From the NCBI RefSeq assembly GCF_004011095.1, contig NZ_CP028129.1, forward strand, positions 2,232,001 to 2,296,000: DNA of 64,000 nucleotides. The letters run 5' to 3'. The position numbers were made by a program, and so were the translations under genes. The notes under the pieces are model-generated. The model did not search any database. It had not been told where the DNA came from and saw only the letters and a list, made by a program, of their open reading frames with translations. Origin of the DNA: Rathayibacter rathayi. Its GTDB lineage: Bacteria; Actinomycetota; Actinomycetes; Actinomycetales; Microbacteriaceae. Shown here in pieces: positions 1-8,739 of this stretch. Within the stretch, counting starts at the first letter, position 1, and each line of letters begins with the position of its first letter.

Positions 1-357
1 CTTCTCCGCCTCGTCCATGACGTCATCGTGATACAGCGACGCGAGGTGCGTGATCTCGATCGCCTGCGCACCGAGCAACACCTGCGACGTGTTGCCCCGC
101 CCGAGCGACGCCGCTAGGAGGGTGAGCATCGGACGGACACGCTTCCCCCCCGCCTGAAGCAGGTACCGAGTGGACACGTCGGCCACTGCGTCCGCGAAGG
201 ACAGCTGACGAACGAGCCCCCCCTCGACCTGTTCGAGTCCCGCATCGATGGTCCGTGCGAGCGCACGATCCGACGAAGAAGAAAAGATGCGCTCGGAAAG
301 GCCCAGCTGCGCCGTCAACGACGGGCTGCGACGAGCGACGGGCGCAGTGGCATTCAC
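1..357 (-). CDS. polyprenyl diphosphate synthase, N-terminal part (cut by window edge)
   Basis: Only the first 119 codons are inside the window. They read as a trans-isoprenyl diphosphate synthase: GGKRVRP (residues about 70-76, substrate-binding region) and the first aspartate-rich motif DDVMD (111-115), which binds the Mg-diphosphate of the allylic substrate. Such enzymes condense isopentenyl diphosphate into the long prenyl chain that MenA joins to the naphthoquinone head. The GTG start at 357 lies 40 bp after menG on the same strand, so the two are probably co-transcribed, as hepS/hepT and menG are in Bacillus. Chain length (heptaprenyl or longer) cannot be read from this part. The catalytic C-terminal half with the second Asp-rich motif is outside the window. 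Confidence 0.9.
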   Translation of the reverse strand, partial: MNATAPVARRSPSLTAQLGLSERIFSSSSDRALARTIDAGLEQVEGGLVRQLSFADAVADVSTRYLLQAGGKRVRPMLTLLAASLGRGNTSQVLLGAQAIEITHLASLYHDDVMDEAEK

Positions 358-397
358 AGGGAAACCCTAACGTCTCGGCCTGTGCGGACCCCGGCCG

Positions 398-1114
398 TCA
401 TCGACTCGCTGCGATCGGCTTGACGCCGCGATGGAGAGCTACGATCCCCGCGGTCAGGTCGCGATAAGCGACCCTCTCGAATCCGGCAGCGCGTAACCAC
501 CCTGCGACGACGGTCTGCTCGGGCCAAGCGCGGATGGAGTCACCGAGGTAGTCGTACGCGGGATTGTTCGACGACGCCAGGCGCACGATCGCCGGCATGA
601 CCCTCGCCAGGTAGAAGTCGTAAGCAGCGGACAACACAGCAAATGGCGGAGTCGAGAACTCGCAGACCACGACGCGCCCTCCCGGCCTGAGTACGCGCAG
701 GAACTCGGCGAGCGCCGTGCGCGGCTCGGCCACGTTGCGCAGCCCGAACGAGATGCTGACGGCGTCGAATGACTCATCCTCGAAGGGAAGATCCATCGCA
801 TCCGCCTGGACGAAGTCGATCCGCTCCTGACCGGCCTGACGGCGACGGCCGACCGCGATCATCCCCGAAGAAAAATCTGCAGCAACCACCTGAGCCCCGG
901 TCCTCGCAAGCGAAGCACTGGACGTGCCGGTGCCGGCGGCGACATCCAGGATCCGCTCGCCTCGACCGGGGTTGACGGCCCGGGTCGTCGCGATCCGCCA
1001 GAGCCGATCGTTGCCGACCGACAGAAGGCTGTTCACCAGGTCGTAAGCAGGAGCCACGGTATCGAACATCAAGGCGACCTCATCGGGCCGTTTGGTGAGG
1101 TCTGCCTTCGTCAC
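398..1114 (-). CDS. menG: demethylmenaquinone methyltransferase
   Basis: A 238-residue MenG/UbiE family methyltransferase that converts demethylmenaquinone to menaquinone with S-adenosylmethionine, the last step of the pathway. The family signature around YDLVNSLLSVGNDRLWR (about 24-40) and SAM motif I ILDVAAGTGTS (about 55-65) are clear, and the length is usual. I start at GTG 1114 rather than TTG 1123. A -10-like TAGACT lies on this strand at 1128-1123, 8 nt before the GTG, fitting a leaderless mRNA, and the TTG would overlap that box. It is first in a pair with the prenyl synthase downstream and is divergent from menF. Confidence 0.93.
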   Translation of the reverse strand: MTKADLTKRPDEVALMFDTVAPAYDLVNSLLSVGNDRLWRIATTRAVNPGRGERILDVAAGTGTSSASLARTGAQVVAADFSSGMIAVGRRRQAGQERIDFVQADAMDLPFEDESFDAVSISFGLRNVAEPRTALAEFLRVLRPGGRVVVCEFSTPPFAVLSAAYDFYLARVMPAIVRLASSNNPAYDYLGDSIRAWPEQTVVAGWLRAAGFERVAYRDLTAGIVALHRGVKPIAASR

Positions 1115-1201
1115 GATCGGCAAGTCTACGGCGAGACGCGGGACGACGGCTGTGCATCCGCCATCCCGCGCCCGGTCGACGCGCTACCCCTCAGGGAAGC
1201 G

Positions 1202-1239
1202 CCGGGGCCGCCCCGCTCCGCCTCGCGCGGCGGCCCCGG
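1202..1239. other. GC-rich hairpin between divergent menG and menF
   Basis: Perfect 11-bp arms (ccggggccgcc at 1202-1212 and its complement at 1229-1239) enclose 16 nt. It lies in the roughly 210-bp gap between two divergent genes, so a terminator role is unlikely unless it ends antisense or upstream reads. No T-tract follows. Confidence 0.4.
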
Positions 1240-1326
1240 ACCGGATCACGGTAGCAACCGACCCCTCCGCGAAGGCTCGCTAGGCGTAGGACGTCTCACG
1301 TTATGGCGCGGGCGTACTCTGCTGAG

Positions 1327-2571
1327 GTGACGCACATCGGCGCCGGGGCCCTCCCGCTGCACGTGAGAACAACGCCGCTGGACTCCCCGCAGGCGCTCCT
1401 TCCCCTCACCGACCCGAAACGGCCTCTGCTCTGGCAGCGCGAAGGCGCAGGACTCAGCGGACGAGGCGAAGTGCTGCGCCTCGAGTTCTCCGGACCAGAC
1501 CGGCTCCGAGAAGCGGCAACGACATGGCGCACGCTGTGCGCCTCGGCGCTCGTGCACGACAGTGTCGGTCTGCCGGGCACGGGACTCATCGCTTTCGGTG
1601 CGTTTGCGTTCTCGGGGGGATCGACCGCGACGAGCGTGCTCATCGTCCCCAGGACAGTGATCGGAACGCGGGACGGGAAGTCGTGGCTGACGCGGATCGC
1701 GGTCACCGGGGCGACGTTCGCGGAAGCACCCAGCGAACACCCGTCGGGGGGAAACTACCGCGTGCCGCTGACGCCCGGCGCGATGACGCCGGACAGCTAC
1801 CGCGCGGCCGTGATAAGCGCCGTCGCGGCAATTCGAGCGGGTGAGCTGTCGAAGGTAGTGATCGCGCGCGACCTTCGGGGGCAACTGCCTGCTGAGGTGG
1901 ATCTGCGGCGGCTACTGAGGTCTCTCGCCGACGGGTACCCGGAGTGCTGGACGTTCGCAGTGGACGGATTCTTGGGAGCGAGCCCGGAGACGCTCGTGGC
2001 TGTCGACCAGGGAGCGGTTTGGGCGAGGGTTCTCGCTGGTACTGCGGCGCGCGGAACCGACGCGGACGCCGACGACGCGGTAGCGGCCGCGCTCGTCGCA
2101 AGTATGAAAGACCGCTCCGAGCACGCGTTCGCGCTCGCCAGCCTGATGCGCGAGCTGAAGCCGCACACACGCGAGCTCACCGCCGATGCCGCACCCTTCC
2201 CACTTCGACTGCCGAATCTGTGGCACCTGGCGACCGACGTGCGAGGCGTGCTGGGCGACACTTCGACCACCCTAGATCTCGTGCGGGCCCTGCATCCGAC
2301 TGCGGCGGTCGCCGGCACCCCGACCGCCGACGCTCTTTCGCTGATCGGACAGCTCGAGCCGTTCGACCGCGGTCGCTATGCAGGGCCGGTCGGCTGGATC
2401 GACGGTAGCGGCGACGGCGAGTGGGCTGTGGGCCTCCGTAGCGCTGAGGTCACTGCAAAGGGTTCCCTCACGGCCTGGGCGGGCGCTGGCATCGTCGCCG
2501 ACAGTGATCCGGAGTCCGAGCTCGCCGAAACACAGATGAAGTTCCGTCCGATCGTCGATGCGCTGAGCTGA
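1327..2571 (+). CDS. menF: isochorismate synthase
   Basis: A 414-residue chorismate-binding enzyme that isomerises chorismate to isochorismate and commits it to menaquinone. Visible family motifs are GELSKVVIARD (about 172-182), GASPETL (about 217-223) and AGTAARG (about 237-243). The C-terminal part has the E-x-ELAETQMK stretch typical of MenF/EntC/DhbC. I call MenF rather than a siderophore EntC because menD, menE, menB, menA and menC lie close by and no siderophore genes do. The GTG at 1327 is preferred over ATG 1303. A TACTCT box at 1315-1320 ends 6 nt before the GTG, so the ATG would lie upstream of the likely transcript start. Confidence 0.88.
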   Translation: MTHIGAGALPLHVRTTPLDSPQALLPLTDPKRPLLWQREGAGLSGRGEVLRLEFSGPDRLREAATTWRTLCASALVHDSVGLPGTGLIAFGAFAFSGGSTATSVLIVPRTVIGTRDGKSWLTRIAVTGATFAEAPSEHPSGGNYRVPLTPGAMTPDSYRAAVISAVAAIRAGELSKVVIARDLRGQLPAEVDLRRLLRSLADGYPECWTFAVDGFLGASPETLVAVDQGAVWARVLAGTAARGTDADADDAVAAALVASMKDRSEHAFALASLMRELKPHTRELTADAAPFPLRLPNLWHLATDVRGVLGDTSTTLDLVRALHPTAAVAGTPTADALSLIGQLEPFDRGRYAGPVGWIDGSGDGEWAVGLRSAEVTAKGSLTAWAGAGIVADSDPESELAETQMKFRPIVDALS

Positions 2572-2642
2572 ACGCCGCATCCGCGCGCAGCGGCAGGCGG
2601 GACCTGCTCCGCAGGCCCCCCTTCCACTTAGCCCGCCTCCAC

Positions 2643-3938
2643 TTAGCCCGCCGGATCGCCAGGCTTCTCCGGCACCCCCGGTGGTCGCCCGGGAAAAACC
2701 GGCGGTCGTGTCGTCACGCGCCGTCCCGTCGGCGTGGTCCAGTCGGCCGTGCCGTCCGGCTGCAGGGAGTAGGTCCATCGGTCGCCGTGGCGTACATGAT
2801 GGTGTGGGACACACAGTGAGGCGAGGTTCGCAGGCGTGGTCTCTCCGCCATTACGCCATTCGATGGTGTGGTCCGCCTCCGTCGACGATGCCGACCGCGT
2901 ACATCCCGGGAACCGGCAGGTCTGGTCGCGGAGCTGGATGAGCTCCCGCATTCTCGGTGGCGGGAGACGGTGACGTCGTCCGACGGAGACGACAGCTCCC
3001 GTCGTGTCGTCGGTCAGCACGGGTGTGAAGGACGTCCGGTCATCGATGAGCGCTAGCGCAGTGGCTGCGGGAATCGACCCGTAACCGTCCAGCTCGGCGG
3101 GTGCCTCATCGCCTCCCGAGGCAGTGCTGGCCGCTAGAGTCAGGCGAACCTCGGCTCGCACCCCGTGCACGGAAGTCCCGTCACCGCTCTCCTCCGGCGT
3201 CGTTCCGGCTACGTCACCGTTGCAGAGCAGGTCGGCCCAGGCGTCGGCGCGCAGCTGCGCCAGTGTCCGCAGCTCACCGTCCTTGCCTCCGGCGTCGCGG
3301 AGGTCCCGTGCTATCCGGTCTAGTCGCGCAAGCGCACCGATCGCTTGGGGAGCGGGGACGTGTGCGCAGACGGTGGCCATCCCGTCGATCTCGGGTGTCA
3401 GCCAGACCCGGCGGTCCTCGCGGGCACGGGCGTGGCGCTCGGCGATCGGTTCCTCGTGCAGTTCCTCTCGAAGTCGGGCGAGTGCGTGTCGCAGCTGCGT
3501 CGGCGTCGTCGTCGCGGCAAGGTCGACCGCGCGGTCGTCGAGGGCCCCCCGTGCGCCTTCGGGCAGGGATGCCGCGACCGCGCAGATCATCTGCCCCGAC
3601 TCCCAGCGCATCCTGGCGTCGGCGAGTGCGGCGCGTGTGCGGGGCAGCTCCTCGATCAGGAGTGTCGCGTGGAGCAGTTCCCGGGCCGCGGCCCGCTCGG
3701 AGATTCCTAGGGCCACCGCGAATTCTGCGCGGACCGAGCGCTCGACGAGTTCGGTCGAGTCGGCGCTGACTGTGGCGGAACCGCGCGCGAAGGCGTCCGG
3801 GCAGCTCAGGGCTGCACGGTGTCCTGCGTGCAGCGCCTCCGCTCCGGACAGGAGCACCGGCGAGGCGCTGCGAGCGAGCGCTGCCGCGCGGTCTCCGAGC
3901 GTTCGGACCTGTGCCCGCGCGGTTTCTTCTTCAGCCAT
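2643..3938 (-). CDS. DUF222 / HNH endonuclease domain protein (13E12-type)
   Basis: A 431-residue protein with a long alpha-helical DUF222 region (roughly residues 20-250) and a C-terminal HNH nuclease domain. In the latter, CRFPGC binds metal, followed by EADHTIEW and NLASLCVPHHH. These proteins are repeated many times in actinobacterial genomes (REP13E12 in Mycobacterium). Their cellular role is not settled and they behave like selfish or mobile-associated genes. ATG 3938 is taken as the start; a TTG at 3998 would add 20 residues. It sits between menF and menD and interrupts the menaquinone cluster. All zinc/HNH residues look intact, so it is not an obvious pseudogene. Confidence 0.85.
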   Translation of the reverse strand: MAEEETARAQVRTLGDRAAALARSASPVLLSGAEALHAGHRAALSCPDAFARGSATVSADSTELVERSVRAEFAVALGISERAAARELLHATLLIEELPRTRAALADARMRWESGQMICAVAASLPEGARGALDDRAVDLAATTTPTQLRHALARLREELHEEPIAERHARAREDRRVWLTPEIDGMATVCAHVPAPQAIGALARLDRIARDLRDAGGKDGELRTLAQLRADAWADLLCNGDVAGTTPEESGDGTSVHGVRAEVRLTLAASTASGGDEAPAELDGYGSIPAATALALIDDRTSFTPVLTDDTTGAVVSVGRRHRLPPPRMRELIQLRDQTCRFPGCTRSASSTEADHTIEWRNGGETTPANLASLCVPHHHVRHGDRWTYSLQPDGTADWTTPTGRRVTTRPPVFPGRPPGVPEKPGDPAG

Positions 3939-4100
3939 GTGGCGAGCGAAGCAGGGTCTCGGGGTCCCCGGGGTTCGGACTTCACGGAATCCGGACAATC
4001 GGCCCGGTGAATCGCCTGTGGAGGAGCTTCCGCCGAATCCGCCGGATCATTCTTACCGCCGAGCGCATCGTCCGAGGTCCCCGCCGAGCGTCTGGGGCCG

Positions 4101-5798
4101 TCAGCGCGCGAGCCGGATCTCGACAATCCCGGGTCCGTCGACCGGCGAGGTCAGCGCCTGCTCCAGCTCGCCGCGGGTGGCCGCGCGTCGGTGTCCCCAT
4201 CCGTAGGCCGCGGCGAGCGCCGAGAGGTCTGCGTTCTGGGGCGTGAATTGCACGCGGTCGAACGCGTCGGGGGGTGAACTCGTAGCAACCTCGAGTCCGT
4301 CGAAGATGGTGCCACCGCCGTCGTTCACAACGACGAGCTGCACTCGCGGCCGCCGTTCCCCAGGCGGGAGCAGGAGCCCGCCTGCCTCGTGGAGCAGAGT
4401 GAGGTCGCCGAGGACGGCTCGGGTGACACCGCCCGCTCCCCGTTTCCCGGACTGGGAGGCGATCGCGATGCCGAGAGCGGTCGAAACCGTGCCGTCGATG
4501 CCTGCGAGGCCGCGGTTCGAGTGTGCGGTGATCCGCTTGCCGGGTACTGTCCGGTCGGCGATGCGGATCAGGCGGGAGGCTCCGAAGAGAAGTCGGTCGT
4601 GCGGCCAGGTGACCTTCCACACGGCGGCGACGACGAATTCGCGGGTGAGGGGTGCGCGGACGGCAGCGAGGGCGTTTCGCGCGTAGCTTCGCCGGTCTTC
4701 CAGGGACATCGATCCGGAGTCGGGTATCTCGTCCAGCGCATCCGGGTCGGTCAGGAGAGCCCGGCTCGCCGCCACCCACGATCCGGCCCAGGCGCGTTCG
4801 CGTCGCGCGGGGAGCGGCGCACCCTCGGCGCGCGTCACGTCGACACTCCTGACCCGGCGCGCGCGTCGGCCCGGGTTGTAGAACTGTTCGCGCAAAGGAT
4901 CCACGACGATCGCCTCGACGTCCTCGCGGCGCAGCAATTCGGGCACCTCGCGGGACAGCGTCGGGTGCCCGAAGACGATCACCCGCCGGATACGTCCGCC
5001 GAAGTCCGGCTCGCCGAGTAGCCGCTGCCAGGCGACCACGAGCTGCGGTCCGAAGCGCGCTCCTGAGGACACCTCGGCGAGCAGTGGCCAGTCGCCCGCG
5101 CGGGCGATCTCCTCGGCCTGCTCGCCGGCTTTGTCGCCTGCGATGACGATCGTGAGGGGTTCATCGGGTCCGGCGATGAGCACGGCCGAAGCGGGCGCTT
5201 CGAGGGTGGACGGCAGCGCGACCGGCTCGATCGACGCGATGTCCGGCAGCGCTGAGGAGAGCGGGTCGCGGAACGCGAGGTTTAAGTGGACTGGCCCGCG
5301 TCGCGCGGACGTGACGGCCCGGTCGGCGAGCGCGTGTGTCTCCTCCCGTGTCATCGCTTCGCCCGGAGCGGCGACGTCCTCGAAGAGCCGCACCGCGCGC
5401 CCGTAGAGCTCGCGCTGTTCCGTGGTCTGATTCGAGCGGATGCCGCGCAACTCGTCGGGTCGGTCAGCCGTCAGCACGATCATCGGTACGTCCGACGCGT
5501 CGGCCTCGAGGACGGCCGGGTGCAGGTTCGCGGTGGCGGTGCCGGAGGTGGTGATGATCAGCGCGGGCTGCCCCGACTCGAGGGCGAGGCCCAGGGCGAG
5601 GAACCCCGCGGAGCGTTCGTCGATCCGCACATGCAGGCGCACACTGCCGCGGGTCTCGAGTTCGGCCGCGACCAGGGCGAGCGCTTGAGACCGGGAGCCC
5701 GGCGCCAAGACGACGTCGTGGATGCCGAGCGCAACGAAGCGGGTGAGGAGGTCGACCGCGAATCGGGTGGAGGGGGCGACCGGCCTGTGCTCAGGCAT
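4101..5798 (-). CDS. menD: SEPHCHC synthase (menaquinone)
   Basis: A 565-residue thiamine-diphosphate enzyme that joins isochorismate to the succinic semialdehyde unit from 2-oxoglutarate, giving SEPHCHC. The N-terminal domain has VLAPGSRSQ and the conserved E/R-rich LHVRIDERSAGFLALG, and TSGTATANLHPAV follows. The C-terminal TPP-binding region has a VVVNDGGGTIFDGLE stretch. The ATG at 5798 overlaps the stop of the upstream small membrane protein by 8 nt (ATGCCTGA), which both fixes the start and implies translational coupling. Length is typical of actinobacterial MenD. Confidence 0.93.
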   Translation of the reverse strand: MPEHRPVAPSTRFAVDLLTRFVALGIHDVVLAPGSRSQALALVAAELETRGSVRLHVRIDERSAGFLALGLALESGQPALIITTSGTATANLHPAVLEADASDVPMIVLTADRPDELRGIRSNQTTEQRELYGRAVRLFEDVAAPGEAMTREETHALADRAVTSARRGPVHLNLAFRDPLSSALPDIASIEPVALPSTLEAPASAVLIAGPDEPLTIVIAGDKAGEQAEEIARAGDWPLLAEVSSGARFGPQLVVAWQRLLGEPDFGGRIRRVIVFGHPTLSREVPELLRREDVEAIVVDPLREQFYNPGRRARRVRSVDVTRAEGAPLPARRERAWAGSWVAASRALLTDPDALDEIPDSGSMSLEDRRSYARNALAAVRAPLTREFVVAAVWKVTWPHDRLLFGASRLIRIADRTVPGKRITAHSNRGLAGIDGTVSTALGIAIASQSGKRGAGGVTRAVLGDLTLLHEAGGLLLPPGERRPRVQLVVVNDGGGTIFDGLEVATSSPPDAFDRVQFTPQNADLSALAAAYGWGHRRAATRGELEQALTSPVDGPGIVEIRLAR

Positions 5799-6162
5799 CC
5801 CGGCGGCCGGGGCCGTCCGCCTCACCCTGCTCGTCCATGTCGGCGAGGTCGCGCTCAAATTGGGCGATGCGCTCGGCCTGCAGGCGCTCCTCCTCGGGGT
5901 CGCGCTCGGTGCGGAGGGTGCCGAGGAAGTCGGGATCGTCGTCCGGGGCCGTATAGCGGCGGCCGTCGGCGCGCTGCTTGCGAGGTCGGCCGATCCAGAA
6001 CCACAGGCCGGCGCCGACGATGGGGAGGATCAGCACGACCAGGAGCCAGGACCACTTCGGAATCGCCCGCACGGCATGCCGATTGCTCGTGGCGGCGTCG
6101 ATCACGGTGTAGACCGTGAAGACGGCTAGGGCCACGAGCAGGCCGATGACGAGGCGGATCAT
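5791..6162 (-). CDS. small membrane protein with PLDc_N (phospholipase D nuclease N-terminal) domain
   Basis: A 123-residue protein. One transmembrane helix runs at about residues 3-20, a short loop contains PKWSWLLVVLILPIVGAG, and a second helix leads into a charged, Asp/Glu-rich cytoplasmic tail. The pattern PKWxW...LPIVGxxLWFxIGRPR is that of the PLDc_N/PLD nuclease N-terminal membrane domain family, which here lacks any catalytic domain. The ATG at 6162 follows a TAGACT box by 7 nt (minus strand), suggesting a leaderless transcript. It overlaps menD and is often found next to menaquinone genes in Actinobacteria. Function is unknown; a link to membrane or quinone metabolism is inference only. 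Confidence 0.8.
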   Translation of the reverse strand: MIRLVIGLLVALAVFTVYTVIDAATSNRHAVRAIPKWSWLLVVLILPIVGAGLWFWIGRPRKQRADGRRYTAPDDDPDFLGTLRTERDPEEERLQAERIAQFERDLADMDEQGEADGPGRRDA

Positions 6163-6276
6163 AGTGTCGAGTCTACGTCCGACACCCCCGTGGGGGAGGG
6201 CCTGCTTGGATGCTGGACAGGAGGCTCCCACGGTGCTCACGGAAGTGAGTGGAGGGGCTGGACGTACACTGTCTCG

Positions 6277-6573
6277 GTGAAACTGAGCCACGCGGTCCTC
6301 GTCTATTCGCTCCTGCGCCTGGCGATGTTCGCCGGCGTCTTCGTGCTGGTGTACCTGTCGGCGCGCTCGTTCGTCGATTCGGAGCTGACCGCAGCGGTCA
6401 CTGCGGGCTTCGTCGCCGCGATCGCGAGCCTGTCCCTGTCCTACATCCTGCTGCGGAAGCCGCGCGAGCGCATTGCAGAGGCGATCTACGAGCGTCGCAA
6501 GGACGTCCCCCGCACTCCGACCGACGATGACATTGAGGACGCCGCGGTGGACGCGTCGCACGACGAGCGCTGA
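6277..6573 (+). CDS. DUF4229 family small membrane protein
   Basis: A 98-residue protein starting VKLSHAVLVYSLLRLAMF, with two predicted membrane helices (about 8-28 and 40-58). A charged tail follows with LLRKPRERIAEAIYERR, the recognisable end of DUF4229 proteins. The GTG at 6277 lies 6 nt after a TACACT box (6265-6270), so the mRNA is probably leaderless. It is divergent from the PLDc_N-menD pair and converges on menA, and this neighbourhood is common in Microbacteriaceae. No biochemical function is known to me. Confidence 0.8.
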   Translation: MKLSHAVLVYSLLRLAMFAGVFVLVYLSARSFVDSELTAAVTAGFVAAIASLSLSYILLRKPRERIAEAIYERRKDVPRTPTDDDIEDAAVDASHDER

Positions 6574-6587
6574 CCCGCGCTGTCCTT

Positions 6588-7535
6588 CTAGAACGCGAGC
6601 GCCGCCGCGAGGATCACCGCGTAGGCGAACCCGCCCAGGCTGGTCAGCTGCAGCGCCAGGATCAGTTCCTTCGCCGTCTTCGCCGTCAGCGTGATCAGGA
6701 TGGACGGCAGGATCATCAGCAACACGAACAGCGTGAGCCATGCCAGCGGGTAGAACAGCGCGAGGATCACCGCGATTCCGAACGGGATCAGCACGAACCC
6801 GGTATAGATCGCCCTCGAGACGGCGGGCCCGGCGAGGACCGCGAGGGTGCGCTTCCCCGAGAGGCGGTCGGTCGGGATGTCGCGGATGTTGTTGACCGTC
6901 AGGACCGCACAGGCGAAGAGTCCCGCCGCAACCGCGCCGAGCCAGGACTCCTGGTTGGTGCGCCCGATCTGTACGAAGGTGGTGCCGACCGTGGCGACCA
7001 GCCCAAAGAAGATGAAGACAAAGAGCTCGCCGAAGCCGAGGTAGCCGTAGGGTCGGCGACCGCCGGTGTAGAACCAGGCGGCGGCGATCGCGGCCGCGCC
7101 GATGATGAGGAACCACCAGTGACCGGAGAGGGCGGTGAGTGCGAGGCCTGCGACGGCGGCGATCCCGCAAAAGACGAGGGCGACGGTGAGCACCTGCTTC
7201 GGCTTCGCCGCTCCGGATCCGGTCAGCCGCGAGGGGCCGACGCGGCTGGCATCGGTGCCGCGCACGCCGTCGGAGTAGTCGTTGGCGTAGTTGACGCCGA
7301 TCTGCAGTGCGAGTGACACGGCCAGGCAGAGCAGGGCGCGCACCCAGTGCCAGCCCTCATCGACCACCTGGGTCGCTCCGGTGCCGATCAGCACGGGGGC
7401 GACCGCCAGCGGCAGCGTGCGGAGCCGGGCGCCGGCGATCCACTCGCGCGGTCCGGCGGGCTTCACGACAACGGCGCGGGGGTTGCCCCCGGGGCGGCCA
7501 CTACGGGATTTCTTCTTGCGACTCGTACTCGACAC
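6588..7535 (-). CDS. menA: 1,4-dihydroxy-2-naphthoate polyprenyltransferase
   Basis: A polytopic UbiA-superfamily prenyltransferase (about 315 residues, 8-9 membrane helices) that attaches the polyprenyl chain to DHNA. The first Asp-rich motif appears as NYANDYSDGVRGTD and the second as NIRDIPTDRLSGKRTLAVL; both bind Mg-diphosphate. The N-terminal lysine/arginine-rich stretch is cytoplasmic. GTG 7535 is chosen because GTAGGA lies 8 nt before it. ATG 7553 is an alternative adding six residues. It is the last gene of a menB-menE-menA operon, 24-42 bp after menE depending on the start. Confidence 0.93.
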   Translation of the reverse strand: MSSTSRKKKSRSGRPGGNPRAVVVKPAGPREWIAGARLRTLPLAVAPVLIGTGATQVVDEGWHWVRALLCLAVSLALQIGVNYANDYSDGVRGTDASRVGPSRLTGSGAAKPKQVLTVALVFCGIAAVAGLALTALSGHWWFLIIGAAAIAAAWFYTGGRRPYGYLGFGELFVFIFFGLVATVGTTFVQIGRTNQESWLGAVAAGLFACAVLTVNNIRDIPTDRLSGKRTLAVLAGPAVSRAIYTGFVLIPFGIAVILALFYPLAWLTLFVLLMILPSILITLTAKTAKELILALQLTSLGGFAYAVILAAALAF

Positions 7536-7577
7536 GGAGGGAATCCTACCCATCGGCTCATCGACGCCCGGGGTCCG

Positions 7578-8723
7578 TCAGACCTGCGCGGCGAGCCGCT
7601 CGAGGGCGCGGCGGTCGGGTTTGCCCGAGGCCAGCAGGGGGACGGCCGCGACCGGCAGCACGGCGGCGGGGGCGGCGGCGCGACCCAGGCGGTCAGTGAC
7701 GAGGGTCCGCAGATCCGCGAGCGCGGGCGCCTGCTCCGCCGTGACGACGACCGGGACCTCGCCCCACTGCTCGTCGGTTCGGCGCACGACGACCGCGTCG
7801 GCGACGGCAGCTTCACGCAGCACCGCCTCGACGGCGTCGAGCGACACCTTCTCCCCGCCCGACACGATGACCCGGTCGAGGCGACCGGTCACCCGGAGGC
7901 GCCCATCGACGATCGAGCCGGCGTCGCCGGTGCGGTACCAGCGCTCTCCATCGCGCTCGAGGAAGGCGGAGGCGCTGCGCTCGTGGTCGAGCGCCCCGTC
8001 GTCGGCGAGGTAGCCCTCGGCGAGGGTCGGACCGCCGAGCAGCACCTGCCCGTCCTCGACGCGCATCCGCACGTCGTGCAGAGGCATGCCGTCGTACACG
8101 CATCCGCCCGAGGTCTCGCTGGAGCCGTAGGTCAGGCGGATTCGCGCGCCGAGCGCGGCTGCACGATCCCGGAGCGGCTGCGGCGTCGCCTGACCGCCGA
8201 TCAGGAGGGCGTCGAACGAGCGGAGCACCTCGGCCGCGGCGGGGTCGCGCTCGGCGAGGTCGAGCAGTCGCGCGAGCTGCACGGGAACCAGCGAGGAGTA
8301 GCGCCGCTCCCCCACCGGCATCGTCTGCGCGAGGGCGAGGAAGGCGGCCGCGTCGAAGCCGCCTGCCGGGAGGACCACCGGGTCCGCCTCCGCTGTCAGC
8401 GACCGGACGAGCACCTGCAGTCCCGCGACGTAGTGCGTCGGCAGGCAAAGCAGCCAGCGCCCCGGTCCGCCTAGCTCGGCGAGGGTCGCGGAGGCGCTGG
8501 TGAGCAGAGCGGCGGTCGAGAGGGCGACCCGTTTCGGCGGGCCCGACGAGCCCGAGGTCTCGACGACCACGGCGATGCGCTGCGGTACGACCGCGTCGGT
8601 CGACGCGGGGGCCGCGCCCGGCGCGGAGACGCGAAGAGCCGGACCGCTGCCGTCGAGGGCCGCGCGAAGAGCGAGGAGCACCACCTCGCGAGTCGCATCG
8701 ACGCCGACCAGCGGGCGGGTCAC
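7578..8723 (-). CDS. menE: o-succinylbenzoate-CoA ligase
   Basis: A 381-residue acyl-adenylate-forming enzyme that activates o-succinylbenzoate to its CoA ester. The P-loop-like VVVETSGSSGPPKRVALS lies near residues 50-65. Further on are the LTYGSSETSGG motif and the YRTGD(A)G motif before the C-terminal lid, which ends GKPDRRAL with the expected catalytic Lys region. At 381 residues it is compact compared with the 480-residue Bacillus enzyme, as is usual for actinobacterial MenE. It starts 16 bp after menB, in one operon with menA. Confidence 0.9.
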   Translation of the reverse strand: MTRPLVGVDATREVVLLALRAALDGSGPALRVSAPGAAPASTDAVVPQRIAVVVETSGSSGPPKRVALSTAALLTSASATLAELGGPGRWLLCLPTHYVAGLQVLVRSLTAEADPVVLPAGGFDAAAFLALAQTMPVGERRYSSLVPVQLARLLDLAERDPAAAEVLRSFDALLIGGQATPQPLRDRAAALGARIRLTYGSSETSGGCVYDGMPLHDVRMRVEDGQVLLGGPTLAEGYLADDGALDHERSASAFLERDGERWYRTGDAGSIVDGRLRVTGRLDRVIVSGGEKVSLDAVEAVLREAAVADAVVVRRTDEQWGEVPVVVTAEQAPALADLRTLVTDRLGRAAAPAAVLPVAAVPLLASGKPDRRALERLAAQV

Positions 8724-8739
8724 CGTCGCACCGCCCAGC

